Part shown: positions 30,520-39,920 of the stretch, one piece after another
Layout: every line of letters begins with the position of its first letter
How positions within the stretch are numbered: position 1 is the stretch's first letter
Origin: JBFFMO01 sp041390025
GTDB lineage: Bacteria; Myxococcota_A; Bradymonadia; Bradymonadales; Bradymonadaceae
Assembly (NCBI GenBank): GCA_041390025.1
Contig: JAWKQR010000014.1
Coordinates: forward strand, 79,889 to 143,888
Direction of reading: 5' to 3'
Length of the DNA stretch: 64,000 nucleotides
The notes under the pieces: generated by a model
What the model saw: the letters and a program-made list of their open reading frames with translations, nothing else
The model's database searches: none
Told to the model about the DNA's origin: nothing
Translations under genes and position numbers: made by a program

Positions 30520-30972
30520 TTAAGCGGGCAGCATCTTGCCGACAATGGTGTTTGCGAGATCGTCTGCGCGACCTTGGAGTTGCGTCAGCGCTTCTTCGCG
30601 CTGAGCAGCAACACTTTGACGTTCGGTTTCGATCTTCGCCGAGATCTCCTCGCGCGCTTCACCGATCAGGTCTTGGTACTCCGCTTGTCCCTGCGTGCGC
30701 AGGGATTCACGTACTTCGGTGGCCTCGCGACGGGCGTCACGCATTTTCTTTTCGTATTCGTTGAGGGCTCGTTCGGCGCGCGCTTCGAACTCATCGGCGT
30801 CTTCGCGTGAGCCTTCAAGGCCTTGATGCCGCTCGTCCATCGCCTTCATGAAAGGCGTGAAAAGCAGCGGCTTGAGGACCATAAAGAGTAACAAGAACAG
30901 CCCCATCTGAATGACGAGTGTGGCGTCAAAATCGATGGCAGCCGAAGCTACGATAAAGGTGTTTGCGAACAT
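30520..30972 (-). CDS. F1F0 ATP synthase subunit b'
   Basis: 150 residues, first gene of the operon. N-terminal membrane helix (DFDATLVIQMGLFLLLFMVLK) followed by FTPFMKAMDERHQG and a charged coiled coil. Shorter than atpF and without a cleavable signal, as expected for the second, b'-type stalk subunit. No a or c subunit genes lie upstream; the next gene is divergent sucA, so the membrane rotor genes must be elsewhere. Confidence 0.9.
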   Translation of the reverse strand: MFANTFIVASAAIDFDATLVIQMGLFLLLFMVLKPLLFTPFMKAMDERHQGLEGSREDADEFEARAERALNEYEKKMRDARREATEVRESLRTQGQAEYQDLIGEAREEISAKIETERQSVAAQREEALTQLQGRADDLANTIVGKMLPA

Positions 30973-31038
30973 GAAAACCTGTGTCGCTCGAGAACCTTTG
31001 AACAGGGCTTACACATAAATGCCCTGAGGAGTCGGGCG

Positions 31039-31067
31039 CCTTTAACACGGCCAATTTTGAGTGTCAA
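31039..31067 (-). promoter_or_regulatory. Candidate promoter of the ATP synthase operon
   Basis: Minus strand TTGACA (31062-31067, perfect consensus), 17-base spacer, TAAAGG (31039-31044). It leaves a leader of ~60 bases before the b' ATG at 30972. An imperfect hairpin, AGGGC...GCCCT (31004-31025), lies in that leader. No comparable promoter was found for divergent sucA in the same 250-base gap. Confidence 0.5.
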
Positions 31068-31222
31068 CGACTGAAGGATCCGCCCCCGTTCGACGGCGGC
31101 TCCCCTTGGATGCAAATCACGCGTCTTTTTTGCGGTTGAACTTAACCAACACACAACTTCATGGTAAACCTGTCGCCCACGAATGCGCCTTGAGATGCGC
31201 GACCTTCGGGCAGCCACTGAGT

Positions 31223-34063
31223 ATGAACATGACGTTGTTATCCGGCGAGAACCTTCCGTTCATCGAATCCCTCTACACGCAGTACCTGAGCGATCCTGGC
31301 TCCGTGGACCCAAGCTGGGTTCCGTTGTTCGAGGAGTATTTCGGCAAGGAGCGAAACGGCGGCATTCAGACCAAACCCAGCTTTATCCCAAGCGGCGTGT
31401 TCAACGCGTCGTTCCAAGGGTTGGGCGGACATAGTGAGGCTGAATACGCACCTGAGGTCAGTCGCACGCCGGTCAAGGCGCCCGGCCGCACCACAAAATT
31501 CGCCGCGCGCGCGCTCGCGATGATTCAGGCCTACCGGCTTCATGGCCACTTGATCGCGAACATCGACCCGCTCGGACGTCCACGCCGCAGCACCCCTCCC
31601 GAGCTTGACCCCGCGCACTATGGCTTCACGAAGGAAGACATGGACGCTCAGGTCAGCTGCCCCGAGCTGTTTGGGGATCGTTCGGTCAAGCTCAGCGAGA
31701 TCATCGATCGTCTGCGCCATCTTTACTGCGGCTCGGTCGCGGTGGAGTTCGTCAACATCCCCGACACGGACGCGCGCGAGTGGCTGCGTCAGCAGATTGA
31801 GCTGAACGACTACGCCGAGATCAACGGCAACGAAGAGCGCCGTGCCATCTATCAGGACCTCGTTCGCTCCGACGCCTTCGAGACGTTCTTGCACACCAAA
31901 TACGTGGGCGCTAAGCGTTTCAGCCTCAGCGGCGGCGACGCCCTGATCCCATTGATGACGGCCATGTACGACGAGGGCGGAAAGCTCGGCGTGCGCGAAT
32001 CGATCATCGGCATGGCACACCGCGGGCGCCTCAACGTGCTGCACAACATCATGGGCAAACCCGCTCAGGCGATGCTCTCGGAGTTTGAAAAGACGTCCAA
32101 CCCCGAGGAATACCTTGGGTCGTCGGACGTGAAGTACCACATGGGGCACTCCACGGATTATCAGACACGGCATGGGGACTCGATCCATCTGTCGATGACC
32201 TTCAACCCAAGCCACCTTGAGTTCGTTAATCCCGTGGTTCTTGGACGCGCCCGCGCCAAGCAAGACCGCCGCAAAACGGCCCGAACCGACGTGTTGCCCG
32301 TGCTGCTGCATGGCGACGCGGCGTTCAGCGGCCAGGGCATCGTGGCCGAGTCCCTGAACCTGTCGCTCGTCGATGGCTTCTCGGTGGCGGGCTGCCTGCA
32401 TATTGTGACCAACAACCAGATCGGCTTCACGGCTCTGCCCGAGGAGTCGCGTTCGACCACGTACGCGACCGACATCGCCAAGATCCTTGAAGTGCCGATT
32501 TTCCACGTCAACGGCGATGACCCCGAGGCGTGTGTCCGCGTGGCGAAGCTCGCGATGCGCTACCGCCAGAAGTTCCAGCAGGACGTCGTGATCGACCTCG
32601 TCTGTTATCGCCGTTACGGCCACAACGAGGGTGACGAGCCGCGCTTCACGCAGCCCCAGATGTACGAGATCATCGACAAGCTCAAGGGCATCCGTGAGAT
32701 GTTCGGCGACGTGCTCATCGAGGCCGACGCCGGCAACGCCGATTTCGTCCACCGCGAGTGGGACACGAAGATGGGGGAATACGCCTCGGTCTTCGAGGAG
32801 ATCCACGAGAAACCCAAGCGTGCGCCCATCAGCTCACTCGATGGCGTGTGGAACAAGTTTGAGGGCGGCACCGTCGACCACGAGGAACCCAAGACCGAGG
32901 TGCCCAAAGACGAGCTGACCCGTGTGGGACTTGCGCTTAGCCGCATTCCTGACGACCTGAACGCCCACCGCACCATCCAACGCTTGTTCAAAGGCCGCGA
33001 GGAAATGGCGCGCGGCGAGAAACCCGTCGATTGGGGCTTTGGCGAGGCGCTCGCGTTTGGCACATTGGTCGCGAGCGGAACGTCGGTGCGGTTGACGGGG
33101 CAGGACGTCGTGCGGGCCACCTTCAGCCAACGCCATGCCGCCGTGACCGACCTATCCACGGGCCACCGATACTGGCCCACCCGCGAATTGAGCACCGACG
33201 GTGCACGCTTCGAGGTCTACAACTCGGTGCTCTCGGAGGCCGGCGTGCTGGGGTACGAGTACGGATACAGCCTCGATTACCCCGACGCATTGGTCCTGTG
33301 GGAAGCGCAGTTTGGCGATTTCGCCAACGGCGCACAGGTCATCATCGACCAGTTCATCAGCTCCGGCGAAGACAAGTGGAAACGCCTGTCCGGTCTGGTC
33401 ATGTTGTTGCCTCACGGCTACGAGGGCCAAGGCCCCGAACACTCAAACGCCCGGCCCGAGCGCTTCTTGCAATTGGCCGCCGAAGACAACATGTTCGTGT
33501 GCAACCTCACGACGCCGGCGCAATACTTCCACGCGCTGCGCCGCCAGATTATCGGTCGCAAGCGAAAGCCGTTGGTCATCATGACGCCCAAGTCGTTGTT
33601 GCGGCACAAGGCCGCGGTCTCGACGCTTGACGAGTTTTCGGATGTGGGTTTCCAGCACATCATCGGCGAGACTCGCCCGAACATTGATCCCAAGAAGGTC
33701 GAGCGCGTGGTGCTCTGCAGTGGCAAGGTCTATTACGACCTGATCCAGTTCGCCGAAGACCATCAGCTCGACCAAACCGCGATCATTCGGGTCGAACAGC
33801 TCTATCCGCTCGACACCGAGCAGCTGCGCTCGGTGCTTAAGCCGTTTGAGCACGTCAAAAAGATCAACTGGGTGCAGGAAGAACCGCGCAACATGGGCGC
33901 CTGGTACTTCATCTTCCCACGTTTGGTTGAATTCTTTGACGGCAAGGTTCTGCCCAAGTACGTGGGGCGTGTTGAGTCCGCCAGCCCCGCCACGGGCAAC
34001 CACGATGCCCACGAGATCGAACAACACAAGTTGTTGGCGCAAGCGTTTGAGCTCGCGGAGTAG
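31223..34063 (+). CDS. sucA: 2-oxoglutarate dehydrogenase E1 component
   Basis: 946 residues, typical length. Thiamine-diphosphate enzyme that decarboxylates 2-oxoglutarate and succinylates the E2 lipoyl group in the TCA cycle. Landmarks: N-terminal E2-interaction segment (FIESLYTQYLSDPGSVDPSW), GMAHRGRLNVL, the TPP site HGDAAFSGQGIVAE, NNQIGFT, CYRRYGHNEGDEPRFTQP, LLPHGYEGQGPEHSNARPER, and C-terminal NMGAWYF. I start at ATG 31223; a second ATG two codons on is equally possible and the ribosome site is weak. The frame extends upstream without E1 character. E3 and E2 genes lie 3-6 kb away. Confidence 0.96.
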   Translation: MNMTLLSGENLPFIESLYTQYLSDPGSVDPSWVPLFEEYFGKERNGGIQTKPSFIPSGVFNASFQGLGGHSEAEYAPEVSRTPVKAPGRTTKFAARALAMIQAYRLHGHLIANIDPLGRPRRSTPPELDPAHYGFTKEDMDAQVSCPELFGDRSVKLSEIIDRLRHLYCGSVAVEFVNIPDTDAREWLRQQIELNDYAEINGNEERRAIYQDLVRSDAFETFLHTKYVGAKRFSLSGGDALIPLMTAMYDEGGKLGVRESIIGMAHRGRLNVLHNIMGKPAQAMLSEFEKTSNPEEYLGSSDVKYHMGHSTDYQTRHGDSIHLSMTFNPSHLEFVNPVVLGRARAKQDRRKTARTDVLPVLLHGDAAFSGQGIVAESLNLSLVDGFSVAGCLHIVTNNQIGFTALPEESRSTTYATDIAKILEVPIFHVNGDDPEACVRVAKLAMRYRQKFQQDVVIDLVCYRRYGHNEGDEPRFTQPQMYEIIDKLKGIREMFGDVLIEADAGNADFVHREWDTKMGEYASVFEEIHEKPKRAPISSLDGVWNKFEGGTVDHEEPKTEVPKDELTRVGLALSRIPDDLNAHRTIQRLFKGREEMARGEKPVDWGFGEALAFGTLVASGTSVRLTGQDVVRATFSQRHAAVTDLSTGHRYWPTRELSTDGARFEVYNSVLSEAGVLGYEYGYSLDYPDALVLWEAQFGDFANGAQVIIDQFISSGEDKWKRLSGLVMLLPHGYEGQGPEHSNARPERFLQLAAEDNMFVCNLTTPAQYFHALRRQIIGRKRKPLVIMTPKSLLRHKAAVSTLDEFSDVGFQHIIGETRPNIDPKKVERVVLCSGKVYYDLIQFAEDHQLDQTAIIRVEQLYPLDTEQLRSVLKPFEHVKKINWVQEEPRNMGAWYFIFPRLVEFFDGKVLPKYVGRVESASPATGNHDAHEIEQHKLLAQAFELAE

Positions 34064-34097
34064 ATCGACCCCGCTGCGCAAAAACACGCCGATGAGG

Positions 34098-34103
34098 TAC
34101 AAT
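34098..34103 (+). promoter_or_regulatory. Possible -10 element of the Cys-rich lipoprotein gene
   Basis: TACAAT lies 65 bases before the ATG at 34168 in the 104-base gap after sucA. The hexamer 17 bases upstream (TGCGCA) matches the -35 consensus at only three positions, so this is tentative. Confidence 0.25.
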
Positions 34104-34167
34104 GGGGACGTGGGCGGGCATCTAAGGATCGCCGAACAGGCGGAGCCCACGCATCGAGGACGTCACC

Positions 34168-36753
34168 ATGCAGGACCCCATGACCTCCAAACACCATCTC
34201 ATGTTGTGCCTTGGCATCCTGACAACGCTCGCGCTTTCGGCGTGTTCGGATTCCACCGCACCTTCCAGCACCACCTCGGATACGGGCACACTCGACGCCG
34301 GCATCGACACCGATGTCGAGGAAGCGATCTGTGGTGATGGAAAACGCACCGCACCCGAAGCCTGTGATGACGGCAACACAGCCGACCTAGACGGCTGCGC
34401 CGCAGATTGCAGCGCGGTCGAGGAGGGCTGGTCGTGTCCAACGCAGGGCCCGTGTGTGCAAGGGGCGAGGTGTGGCGATGGGAACCTGTCGGCGGACGAA
34501 ACCTGCGACGACGGCAACACCCTGTCTGCTGACGGCTGCTCCGACGCGTGTGAAGTCGAAGACGGCTGGACCTGCCTTGAAAGCGGCAGCGCATGTGTCG
34601 CGGCGGCCTGTGGCGATGGATTCTTGGCGGGCGAGGAAGCCTGCGACGACGCCAATCCGAACGACGGCGACGGATGCAGCGCGACGTGCACGGTCGAGGC
34701 TGGGTGGGTGTGCCTCGCAAGCGGGGAGTGTATCGCCCAACAATGCGGCGACGGCATCGTCGCGGGGGGCGAGGCGTGTGATGACGGCAACACGGACGGA
34801 GACGACGGCTGTGCCGCCGATTGTGCCGTGGTCGAACCAAACTACATCTGCCCGACCGCAAACCAACCCTGCCAATCCACTGTCGTGTGCGGGGATCGCC
34901 GCGTAGGTCCCACCGAAGCGTGTGACGACGGCAACACCATGTCGGGTGACGGTTGCAGCGACGTGTGCGCGCGCGAACCCGGTTGGTCTTGCCCCGCGCC
35001 AGGGGCCCGCTGCCGGGCCGAGCGTTGTGGCGATGGGATCCTCGCCGGCGCCGAGGCGTGCGACGATGCCAACCCAGACGATGGCGATGGGTGTTCGGCG
35101 CTGTGCCAGGTCGAACAGGGGTGGGCGTGTCCTCCGGCCATGTCGTGTTACCAAACCACGTGCGGCGACGGCGTCGTCGAGGGCACCGAGCAATGCGATG
35201 ACAACAACGTACGCCCGTTTGACGGCTGCTCCCAAAACTGCACCAACGAGGCGCAGTGCAGCGGCGGCACATGCACCGCGATTTGCGGCGATGGTGTGAT
35301 TTTGCCCGGCGCCAACCAAGAGGCGTGTGACGACGGGAACACGAGCTCGGGTGATGGGTGTTCCGCGACCTGTACCGTGGAGCCGGGGTGGACGTGCCTC
35401 GTTCAGCCCGAACCCCTGCCCAGCGAGATCGTGCTTCCGCTTGTCGTGCGCGACTTCAAGGGGATCGAGTGGTACGCCGACAACACCACACAGTACGGTC
35501 ACCCAGACTTCAACGATCCCAACGATGGAAACGGCGTCATCTCGTTTGGCATCGTGCAGCCCACGCTCGGTGCCGATGGTCGTCCGGTCTTGTCGTACGC
35601 CAACGCGGCCGCGTCGGACGCCACGGGATTGCCGAAGTCCGCCGCACGTTTCGCGCAGTGGTACGACAGCTCAAGTCCATGGAACATCGAGGAAATCCGC
35701 TACCTCACGCTGACCCGAGGGGCGAACGACTCCTACAGCTACGATTCGACGGCGCAAGGCTTCGCACCGTTTAGCACTCGCGGCTTTTACCCGATCGACA
35801 ACGGCGGGTGGGTCGCACAAGGGTCTGAAGCGCTCCGCGCGGCGCACGCAACAATCAACGATGGCGGCAATCACAACTTCAACTTCACCACCGAGACGCG
35901 GTTCTACTTTCAGTACGAAGGCACGGAAGTGCTCAATTTCTCGGGCGACGACGATATGTGGGTCTTCATCGATGGGCGACTCTGCCTTGACGTCGGCGGC
36001 CTCCACGGCGCACTCGCCGCGACCATGAATCTGGCGAATCCGGCCCTTGAAGCCAACGCGACGCAACGAGGTATTGTCACGGCATGCAAGGCTCACCTTG
36101 ATGGGTTGGTGTCTGCCGCGAATCCCAAGCCTCTGGTCGAGATGGTGATTTTCCACGCGGAGCGTCACACGTCCGCGTCCAACTTCAAGCTCGATCTGCG
36201 AGGCTTCGTCAAACAGCGTTCAAGCTGCGAAGAGACCTGCGGAGACGGTGTGGTGACGATCGGCGAGGTCTGCGACGACGGGGTCAATGATGGGTCCTAC
36301 GGGGGATGCGCCGCCGATTGTTTGTCGTTTGGTGGCTACTGCGGCGATGGGACCAAAGAGGGTCCGGAAGCGTGCGACGACGGCGTCACGCTCAACGATG
36401 GACGCTACAACGGTTGCAATCCCGATTGCACACCGGCCGGGATTTGTGGAGACGGGGTTGTGCAGCCTCGTAACGAAGTCTGCGATGACGGTGTCAATGA
36501 CGGTGGATACGGCGGGTGTTCGCCGGACTGCCAGACGCGCAGCGCGCGGTGCGGAGACGGCGTGGTTAACGGACCTGAAGCCTGTGACCGAGGCGCTGGC
36601 CAAAACCTTGGCGGCTACGGTGGCTGCAATCCTGATTGTACGCTCGCCCCGTACTGCGGCGATGGTGTTCGACAGGGCACCGAGGAATGCGACGACGGCA
36701 ACACCAACCCCAACGACGGCTGCAACAACCAATGCATCCGCCCCCTTCTCTGA
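34168..36753 (+). CDS. Cys-rich fibro-slime surface lipoprotein (13 Myxococcus-type repeats)
   Basis: 861 residues. A lipoprotein signal (LGILTTLALSAC) is followed by eight repeats of the CGDGxxxxxEACDDGNxxxxDGCxxxC type (~55-415), a fibro-slime domain (~420-690: IEWYADNTTQYGHPDF, TTETRFYFQYEGTEVLNFSGDDDMWVFIDG, LCLDVGGLHG), then five more Cys repeats of a longer variant (CDDGVNDGxYGGC). The fibro-slime domain is the beta-rich module of surface proteins in Fibrobacter, Dictyostelium and myxobacteria and may bind carbohydrate. The Cys units are expected to form disulfides after export. AGGA lies seven bases before ATG 34168. It sits between sucA and lpd with no evident functional link. Confidence 0.92.
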   Translation: MQDPMTSKHHLMLCLGILTTLALSACSDSTAPSSTTSDTGTLDAGIDTDVEEAICGDGKRTAPEACDDGNTADLDGCAADCSAVEEGWSCPTQGPCVQGARCGDGNLSADETCDDGNTLSADGCSDACEVEDGWTCLESGSACVAAACGDGFLAGEEACDDANPNDGDGCSATCTVEAGWVCLASGECIAQQCGDGIVAGGEACDDGNTDGDDGCAADCAVVEPNYICPTANQPCQSTVVCGDRRVGPTEACDDGNTMSGDGCSDVCAREPGWSCPAPGARCRAERCGDGILAGAEACDDANPDDGDGCSALCQVEQGWACPPAMSCYQTTCGDGVVEGTEQCDDNNVRPFDGCSQNCTNEAQCSGGTCTAICGDGVILPGANQEACDDGNTSSGDGCSATCTVEPGWTCLVQPEPLPSEIVLPLVVRDFKGIEWYADNTTQYGHPDFNDPNDGNGVISFGIVQPTLGADGRPVLSYANAAASDATGLPKSAARFAQWYDSSSPWNIEEIRYLTLTRGANDSYSYDSTAQGFAPFSTRGFYPIDNGGWVAQGSEALRAAHATINDGGNHNFNFTTETRFYFQYEGTEVLNFSGDDDMWVFIDGRLCLDVGGLHGALAATMNLANPALEANATQRGIVTACKAHLDGLVSAANPKPLVEMVIFHAERHTSASNFKLDLRGFVKQRSSCEETCGDGVVTIGEVCDDGVNDGSYGGCAADCLSFGGYCGDGTKEGPEACDDGVTLNDGRYNGCNPDCTPAGICGDGVVQPRNEVCDDGVNDGGYGGCSPDCQTRSARCGDGVVNGPEACDRGAGQNLGGYGGCNPDCTLAPYCGDGVRQGTEECDDGNTNPNDGCNNQCIRPLL

Positions 36754-36756
36754 GCC

Positions 36757-36875
36757 CGGACCGGCAGCTTTCACGCTGCCGGATGTTCGGCTTCGCCGAA
36801 TCCGGCAATCAGAGATTGCCGGCCCACGCGCCAGACGTTCGGCTTCGCCGAATCCGGCAATCAGAGATTGCCGGC
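36757..36875. repeat. Palindrome cluster with a 39-bp perfect direct repeat
   Basis: In the 132-base gap between convergent genes: one palindrome, GGACCGGCAGCTT...GCTGCCGG (36757-36782), related to the repeats at 12.8 kb; then two identical 39-base units at 36785-36823 and 36837-36875. Each unit contains two hairpins, TTCGGCTTCGCCGAA and CCGGCAATC-AGA-GATTGCCGG. Such clusters resemble REP/BIME elements and would also stop transcription from both sides. Confidence 0.85.
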
Positions 36876-36885
36876 TCAATGGGGG

Positions 36886-38280
36886 CTAGCTGTTTAGCGG
36901 AGGACCGTTGACCGACAACGCGGCCTCTTTGACCACCTCGGCCAATGTGGGGTGCGCGTGGGAGCTCCGTCCAATGTCCTCGGCGCTCGCCCCAAACTCC
37001 ATCGCGACCGCGAGCTCGGCGATCAGGTCGCCAGCGCGCGGACCGATGATCTGCGCACCCAAGATGCGGTCGGTCTTCTCGTGGGCGAGGATTTTGACGA
37101 AACCTTCCGTGTGCGCAAGGGCCTTGGCGCGGCCGTTCGCCACGAAGGTGAACTTGCCCTTCTTGTACGGAATCCCAGCTTCTTTAAGCTGCTCCTCGGT
37201 CTTGCCGACCCCCGCGATTTCGGGCTCGGTGTAGACGACGTCGGGGATCGCATCGTAGTTGATGTGCGCGCCGATGCCGTTCATGCGCTCCACACAGACC
37301 ACGCCTTCCTCTTCGGCCTTGTGGGCAAGCATCGCGCCAGGAATGACGTCGCCGATGGCGTAGATGCCCTTGACGTTGGTCTCGAAGTTCTTGTCGACCT
37401 GAATGACGCCGCGTTTGTCGGTCTCGACGCCGACGTTCTCCAGCCCAAGATTCGTCGTGTAAGGCTTGCGTCCAACGGCGAGCAGAACGCGGTCGGCTTC
37501 GATCGTGTGCGCTGCGCCTGACTTGTCTTCGTACGAGACGGTCGCGGTTTCACCTTTGACGGTCGCGCCGGTGACCTTAACGTCGAGCACGAACTCGATG
37601 CCCTGTTTGGCAAAGATCTTCTTGGCTTCCTTGGCGATCTCGGCGTCGGAGTTGCCCAGGATTTTGGGCATGTACTCCAACACAGTGACCTTGGAGCCAA
37701 GTCGGCGCCACACACTGCCAAGCTCAAGGCCGATGACCCCGGCCCCAATCACAATCAGGTGTTTGGGGATCTCGGGGAACGACAACGCCCCGGTCGAGTC
37801 CACGATGCGGTCCTTGTCGACCACCACGCCCGGAATCGCCGAAGGTTTGGAACCGGTCGCGATAAGGATTCGCTTGGTCTCAAGAACTTGTTCGGTGCCA
37901 TCGGCAGCGGTGACCTTGACGTGCGTCTTGTCGACGATCGAGCCAAAGCCGTTGATGCCGTCCACCTTGTACTTCTTGAACAGGAACTTGATGCCGTCGG
38001 TGAGCTGCTTCACCACGCCGTATTTGCGCTCCATCATTTTTGAGAGGTCGAGCCCCACGTCGCCCACGTTGACGCCGTGCTGAGCGAGCGCGTGGCGTGC
38101 TTCCTCGTATTTGTCGCTCGATTCGAGCAAGGCCTTGGATGGAATGCACCCGACGTTGAGGCACGTTCCGCCGTAGGTTTCGTACTTCTCGATGCAGGCG
38201 ACCTTCATGCCGAGCTGCCCAGCACGAACTGACGCGATGTAGCCACCTGGGCCCGAACCGATAACGATGAGATCATACAT
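36886..38280 (-). CDS. lpd: Dihydrolipoamide dehydrogenase (E3)
   Basis: 464 residues. FAD flavoprotein that reoxidises dihydrolipoamide with NAD+, shared by 2-oxoacid dehydrogenase complexes. FAD site VIGSGPGGYIASVRAGQLG, redox disulfide GGTCLNVGCIPSKALL, NAD site VIGAGVIGLELGSVW, YAIGDVIPGAMLAHKAEEEG, and the C-terminal catalytic His-Glu in SHAHPTLAEVVKEA. Start and length are normal. It is transcribed toward the palindrome cluster. sucB lies upstream on the same strand, separated by the plus-strand 63-aa gene, so lpd is probably expressed from its own promoter. Confidence 0.97.
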   Translation of the reverse strand: MYDLIVIGSGPGGYIASVRAGQLGMKVACIEKYETYGGTCLNVGCIPSKALLESSDKYEEARHALAQHGVNVGDVGLDLSKMMERKYGVVKQLTDGIKFLFKKYKVDGINGFGSIVDKTHVKVTAADGTEQVLETKRILIATGSKPSAIPGVVVDKDRIVDSTGALSFPEIPKHLIVIGAGVIGLELGSVWRRLGSKVTVLEYMPKILGNSDAEIAKEAKKIFAKQGIEFVLDVKVTGATVKGETATVSYEDKSGAAHTIEADRVLLAVGRKPYTTNLGLENVGVETDKRGVIQVDKNFETNVKGIYAIGDVIPGAMLAHKAEEEGVVCVERMNGIGAHINYDAIPDVVYTEPEIAGVGKTEEQLKEAGIPYKKGKFTFVANGRAKALAHTEGFVKILAHEKTDRILGAQIIGPRAGDLIAELAVAMEFGASAEDIGRSSHAHPTLAEVVKEAALSVNGPPLNS

Positions 38281-38426
38281 GTTCGCAATCCTTGTCTCTT
38301 GAAACGGCCGCAGAATTACCTCAGAACCGCCGGTCGTGCCAGTTCGATGCAGGTCATTTGAAGAAGCTTCGCTAAAGTCTGCGGGTGGGGTGCCGATGAG
38401 TCCATTGAACCCAAACGGAGCAGACC

Positions 38427-38618
38427 ATGAGCGCAGATCGTCAACCTCGCCGCAAATCTCGACGCATCCAGTCCACCCGTATTCGTATTGCGATGGAAGT
38501 GACGTCCGACGAGTGGAAGATGCTGCAAAACGTGGACTTCGACGCTTTCTTTGAACGCACCGAGGAGCGAACCAAGACCACGTATCTGCCTCTCAAGGCG
38601 CTCGAAGCCCTGCGTTAA
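38427..38618 (+). CDS. Small basic protein, unknown function
   Basis: 63 residues: a strongly basic start (MSADRQPRRKSRRIQ), then a mixed segment ending KTTYLPLKALEALR. GGAG lies six bases before the ATG. Codon use matches the neighbours and the spacing between lpd and sucB is natural for a gene, but there is no recognisable domain. It stands alone on the plus strand between two minus-strand genes. Confidence 0.55.
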   Translation: MSADRQPRRKSRRIQSTRIRIAMEVTSDEWKMLQNVDFDAFFERTEERTKTTYLPLKALEALR

Positions 38619-38627
38619 GGGTGCCGC

Positions 38628-39824
38628 CTAGATCTCGAGCAGGATGCGCTCGGGGTTTTCGATGCACTCTTTGATGCGCACGAGGAACGAGACGGCTTCT
38701 TTGCCGTCGATGATGCGGTGGTCGTACGACAGGGCGAGGTACATCATCGGCCGAACCTCGACCTTCCCGTTGATGACCACAGCGCGTTCGGTGATGTTGT
38801 GCATCCCCAAGATACCCACTTGCGGTGGATTCAGGATAGGCGTGGACATCATTGAACCGTAGATCCCACCGTTTGAGATCGTAAACGTGCCGCCTTGAAG
38901 GTCACTCAATCCCAGTTTGTTGTCTTGGGCGAGCTTGGCGAGTCGACTGATTTCGCGCTCGACTTCGGCAAAACCAAGGCGGTCTGCGTGGCGAACCACG
39001 GGGACGACAAGGCCCTTGCCACCCCCGACCGCGACGCCGATGTGGTAGAAATTCTTGTAGACGATCTCGTCGCCGTCGATCTCGGCGTTGACCGCAGGAT
39101 ACTCCTTCAACGCCTCGACGGTGGCCTTTAGGAAGAAGGACATGAAGCCAAGCTTCATCCCGTACTTCTTCACAAACTGGTCTTGGTACTGCTTGCGCAG
39201 CTGCATCACGGCGCTCATGTCGACTTCGTTGAATGTCGTCAACATCGCGGCCGTTTGCTGCGCTTCAACCAATCGTTTGGCGACTGTCTGACGAAGGCGC
39301 GTCATTTTGACGCGTTCGACCGGCTCATCACCCTCGATCACTTGGGTGCTGGGTGCTTTGGTTGGTTTTGCGTCCAAATGCTCGAGCACATCACCCTTGA
39401 GGATTCGACCGCCAGGGCCCGTCGCATCGATCTTCGAAGGGTCGAGTTTGTTCTCTTCGACCAACCGCGCGACGGCAGGACTGAGCGGCTTATCGTCGGC
39501 CCCATTCTTCGCCGCAGCAGGAGCAGGCGCGTCTTGGGTTTTGGTCTCGGTTGCCTTTGCAGCAGGCTTGTCGGCTGCAGGACGCGCGCCTGGCTCGATC
39601 TCCGCGATCACGTCACCCACATTCACCGTGTCCTCGGCCGAGGCTTTGAGTGTTTTGATGAAGCCAGCCACAGGCGCAGGCACGCTGACCGTGATTTTGT
39701 CGGTTTCGAGCTCGACAAGAACTTCGTCTTGTTCAACGAAGTCGCCTTCTTTTTTGAGCCATTCCGAGACGATCGCCTCTGTGACAGATTCGCCGAGGGT
39801 TGGAACCGATACCGTGACACTCAT
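38628..39824 (-). CDS. sucB: Dihydrolipoyllysine succinyltransferase (2-oxoglutarate dehydrogenase E2)
   Basis: 398 residues. One lipoyl domain (EWLKKEGDFVEQDEVLVELETDKITVSVPAPVAG with the lipoyl Lys in ETDKIT), Ala/Pro-rich linker, E1/E3-binding domain (LSPAVARLVEENKLDPSKI, GPGGRILKGDVLEHL), and catalytic domain with YDHRIIDGKEAVSFL (HxxxDG). It forms the complex core and transfers succinyl to CoA. The ATG at 39824 is canonical (MSVTVSVPTLGESVTEA). It converges with the 63-aa gene with 9 bases between stops. Confidence 0.96.
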   Translation of the reverse strand: MSVTVSVPTLGESVTEAIVSEWLKKEGDFVEQDEVLVELETDKITVSVPAPVAGFIKTLKASAEDTVNVGDVIAEIEPGARPAADKPAAKATETKTQDAPAPAAAKNGADDKPLSPAVARLVEENKLDPSKIDATGPGGRILKGDVLEHLDAKPTKAPSTQVIEGDEPVERVKMTRLRQTVAKRLVEAQQTAAMLTTFNEVDMSAVMQLRKQYQDQFVKKYGMKLGFMSFFLKATVEALKEYPAVNAEIDGDEIVYKNFYHIGVAVGGGKGLVVPVVRHADRLGFAEVEREISRLAKLAQDNKLGLSDLQGGTFTISNGGIYGSMMSTPILNPPQVGILGMHNITERAVVINGKVEVRPMMYLALSYDHRIIDGKEAVSFLVRIKECIENPERILLEI

Positions 39825-39920
39825 GTGGGAGCACCTAAATCATTGGAGGAAACGACTGATTTTTCGTGGCAAAACATACATGCGCAGTTGGATGCGCGCA
39901 ACGCACTCAGGGCTTCAACC

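Noticed and set aside
31238..32806. Minus-strand 522-codon frame opposite sucA
   Set aside because: sucA on the plus strand carries all E1 motifs; the antisense frame is a shadow.
34330..36730. Periodic repeats at ~35-40 codons that could be mistaken for a CRISPR array
   Set aside because: They are in-frame protein repeats with Cys spacing and diverged nucleotides, not identical repeats with unique spacers.
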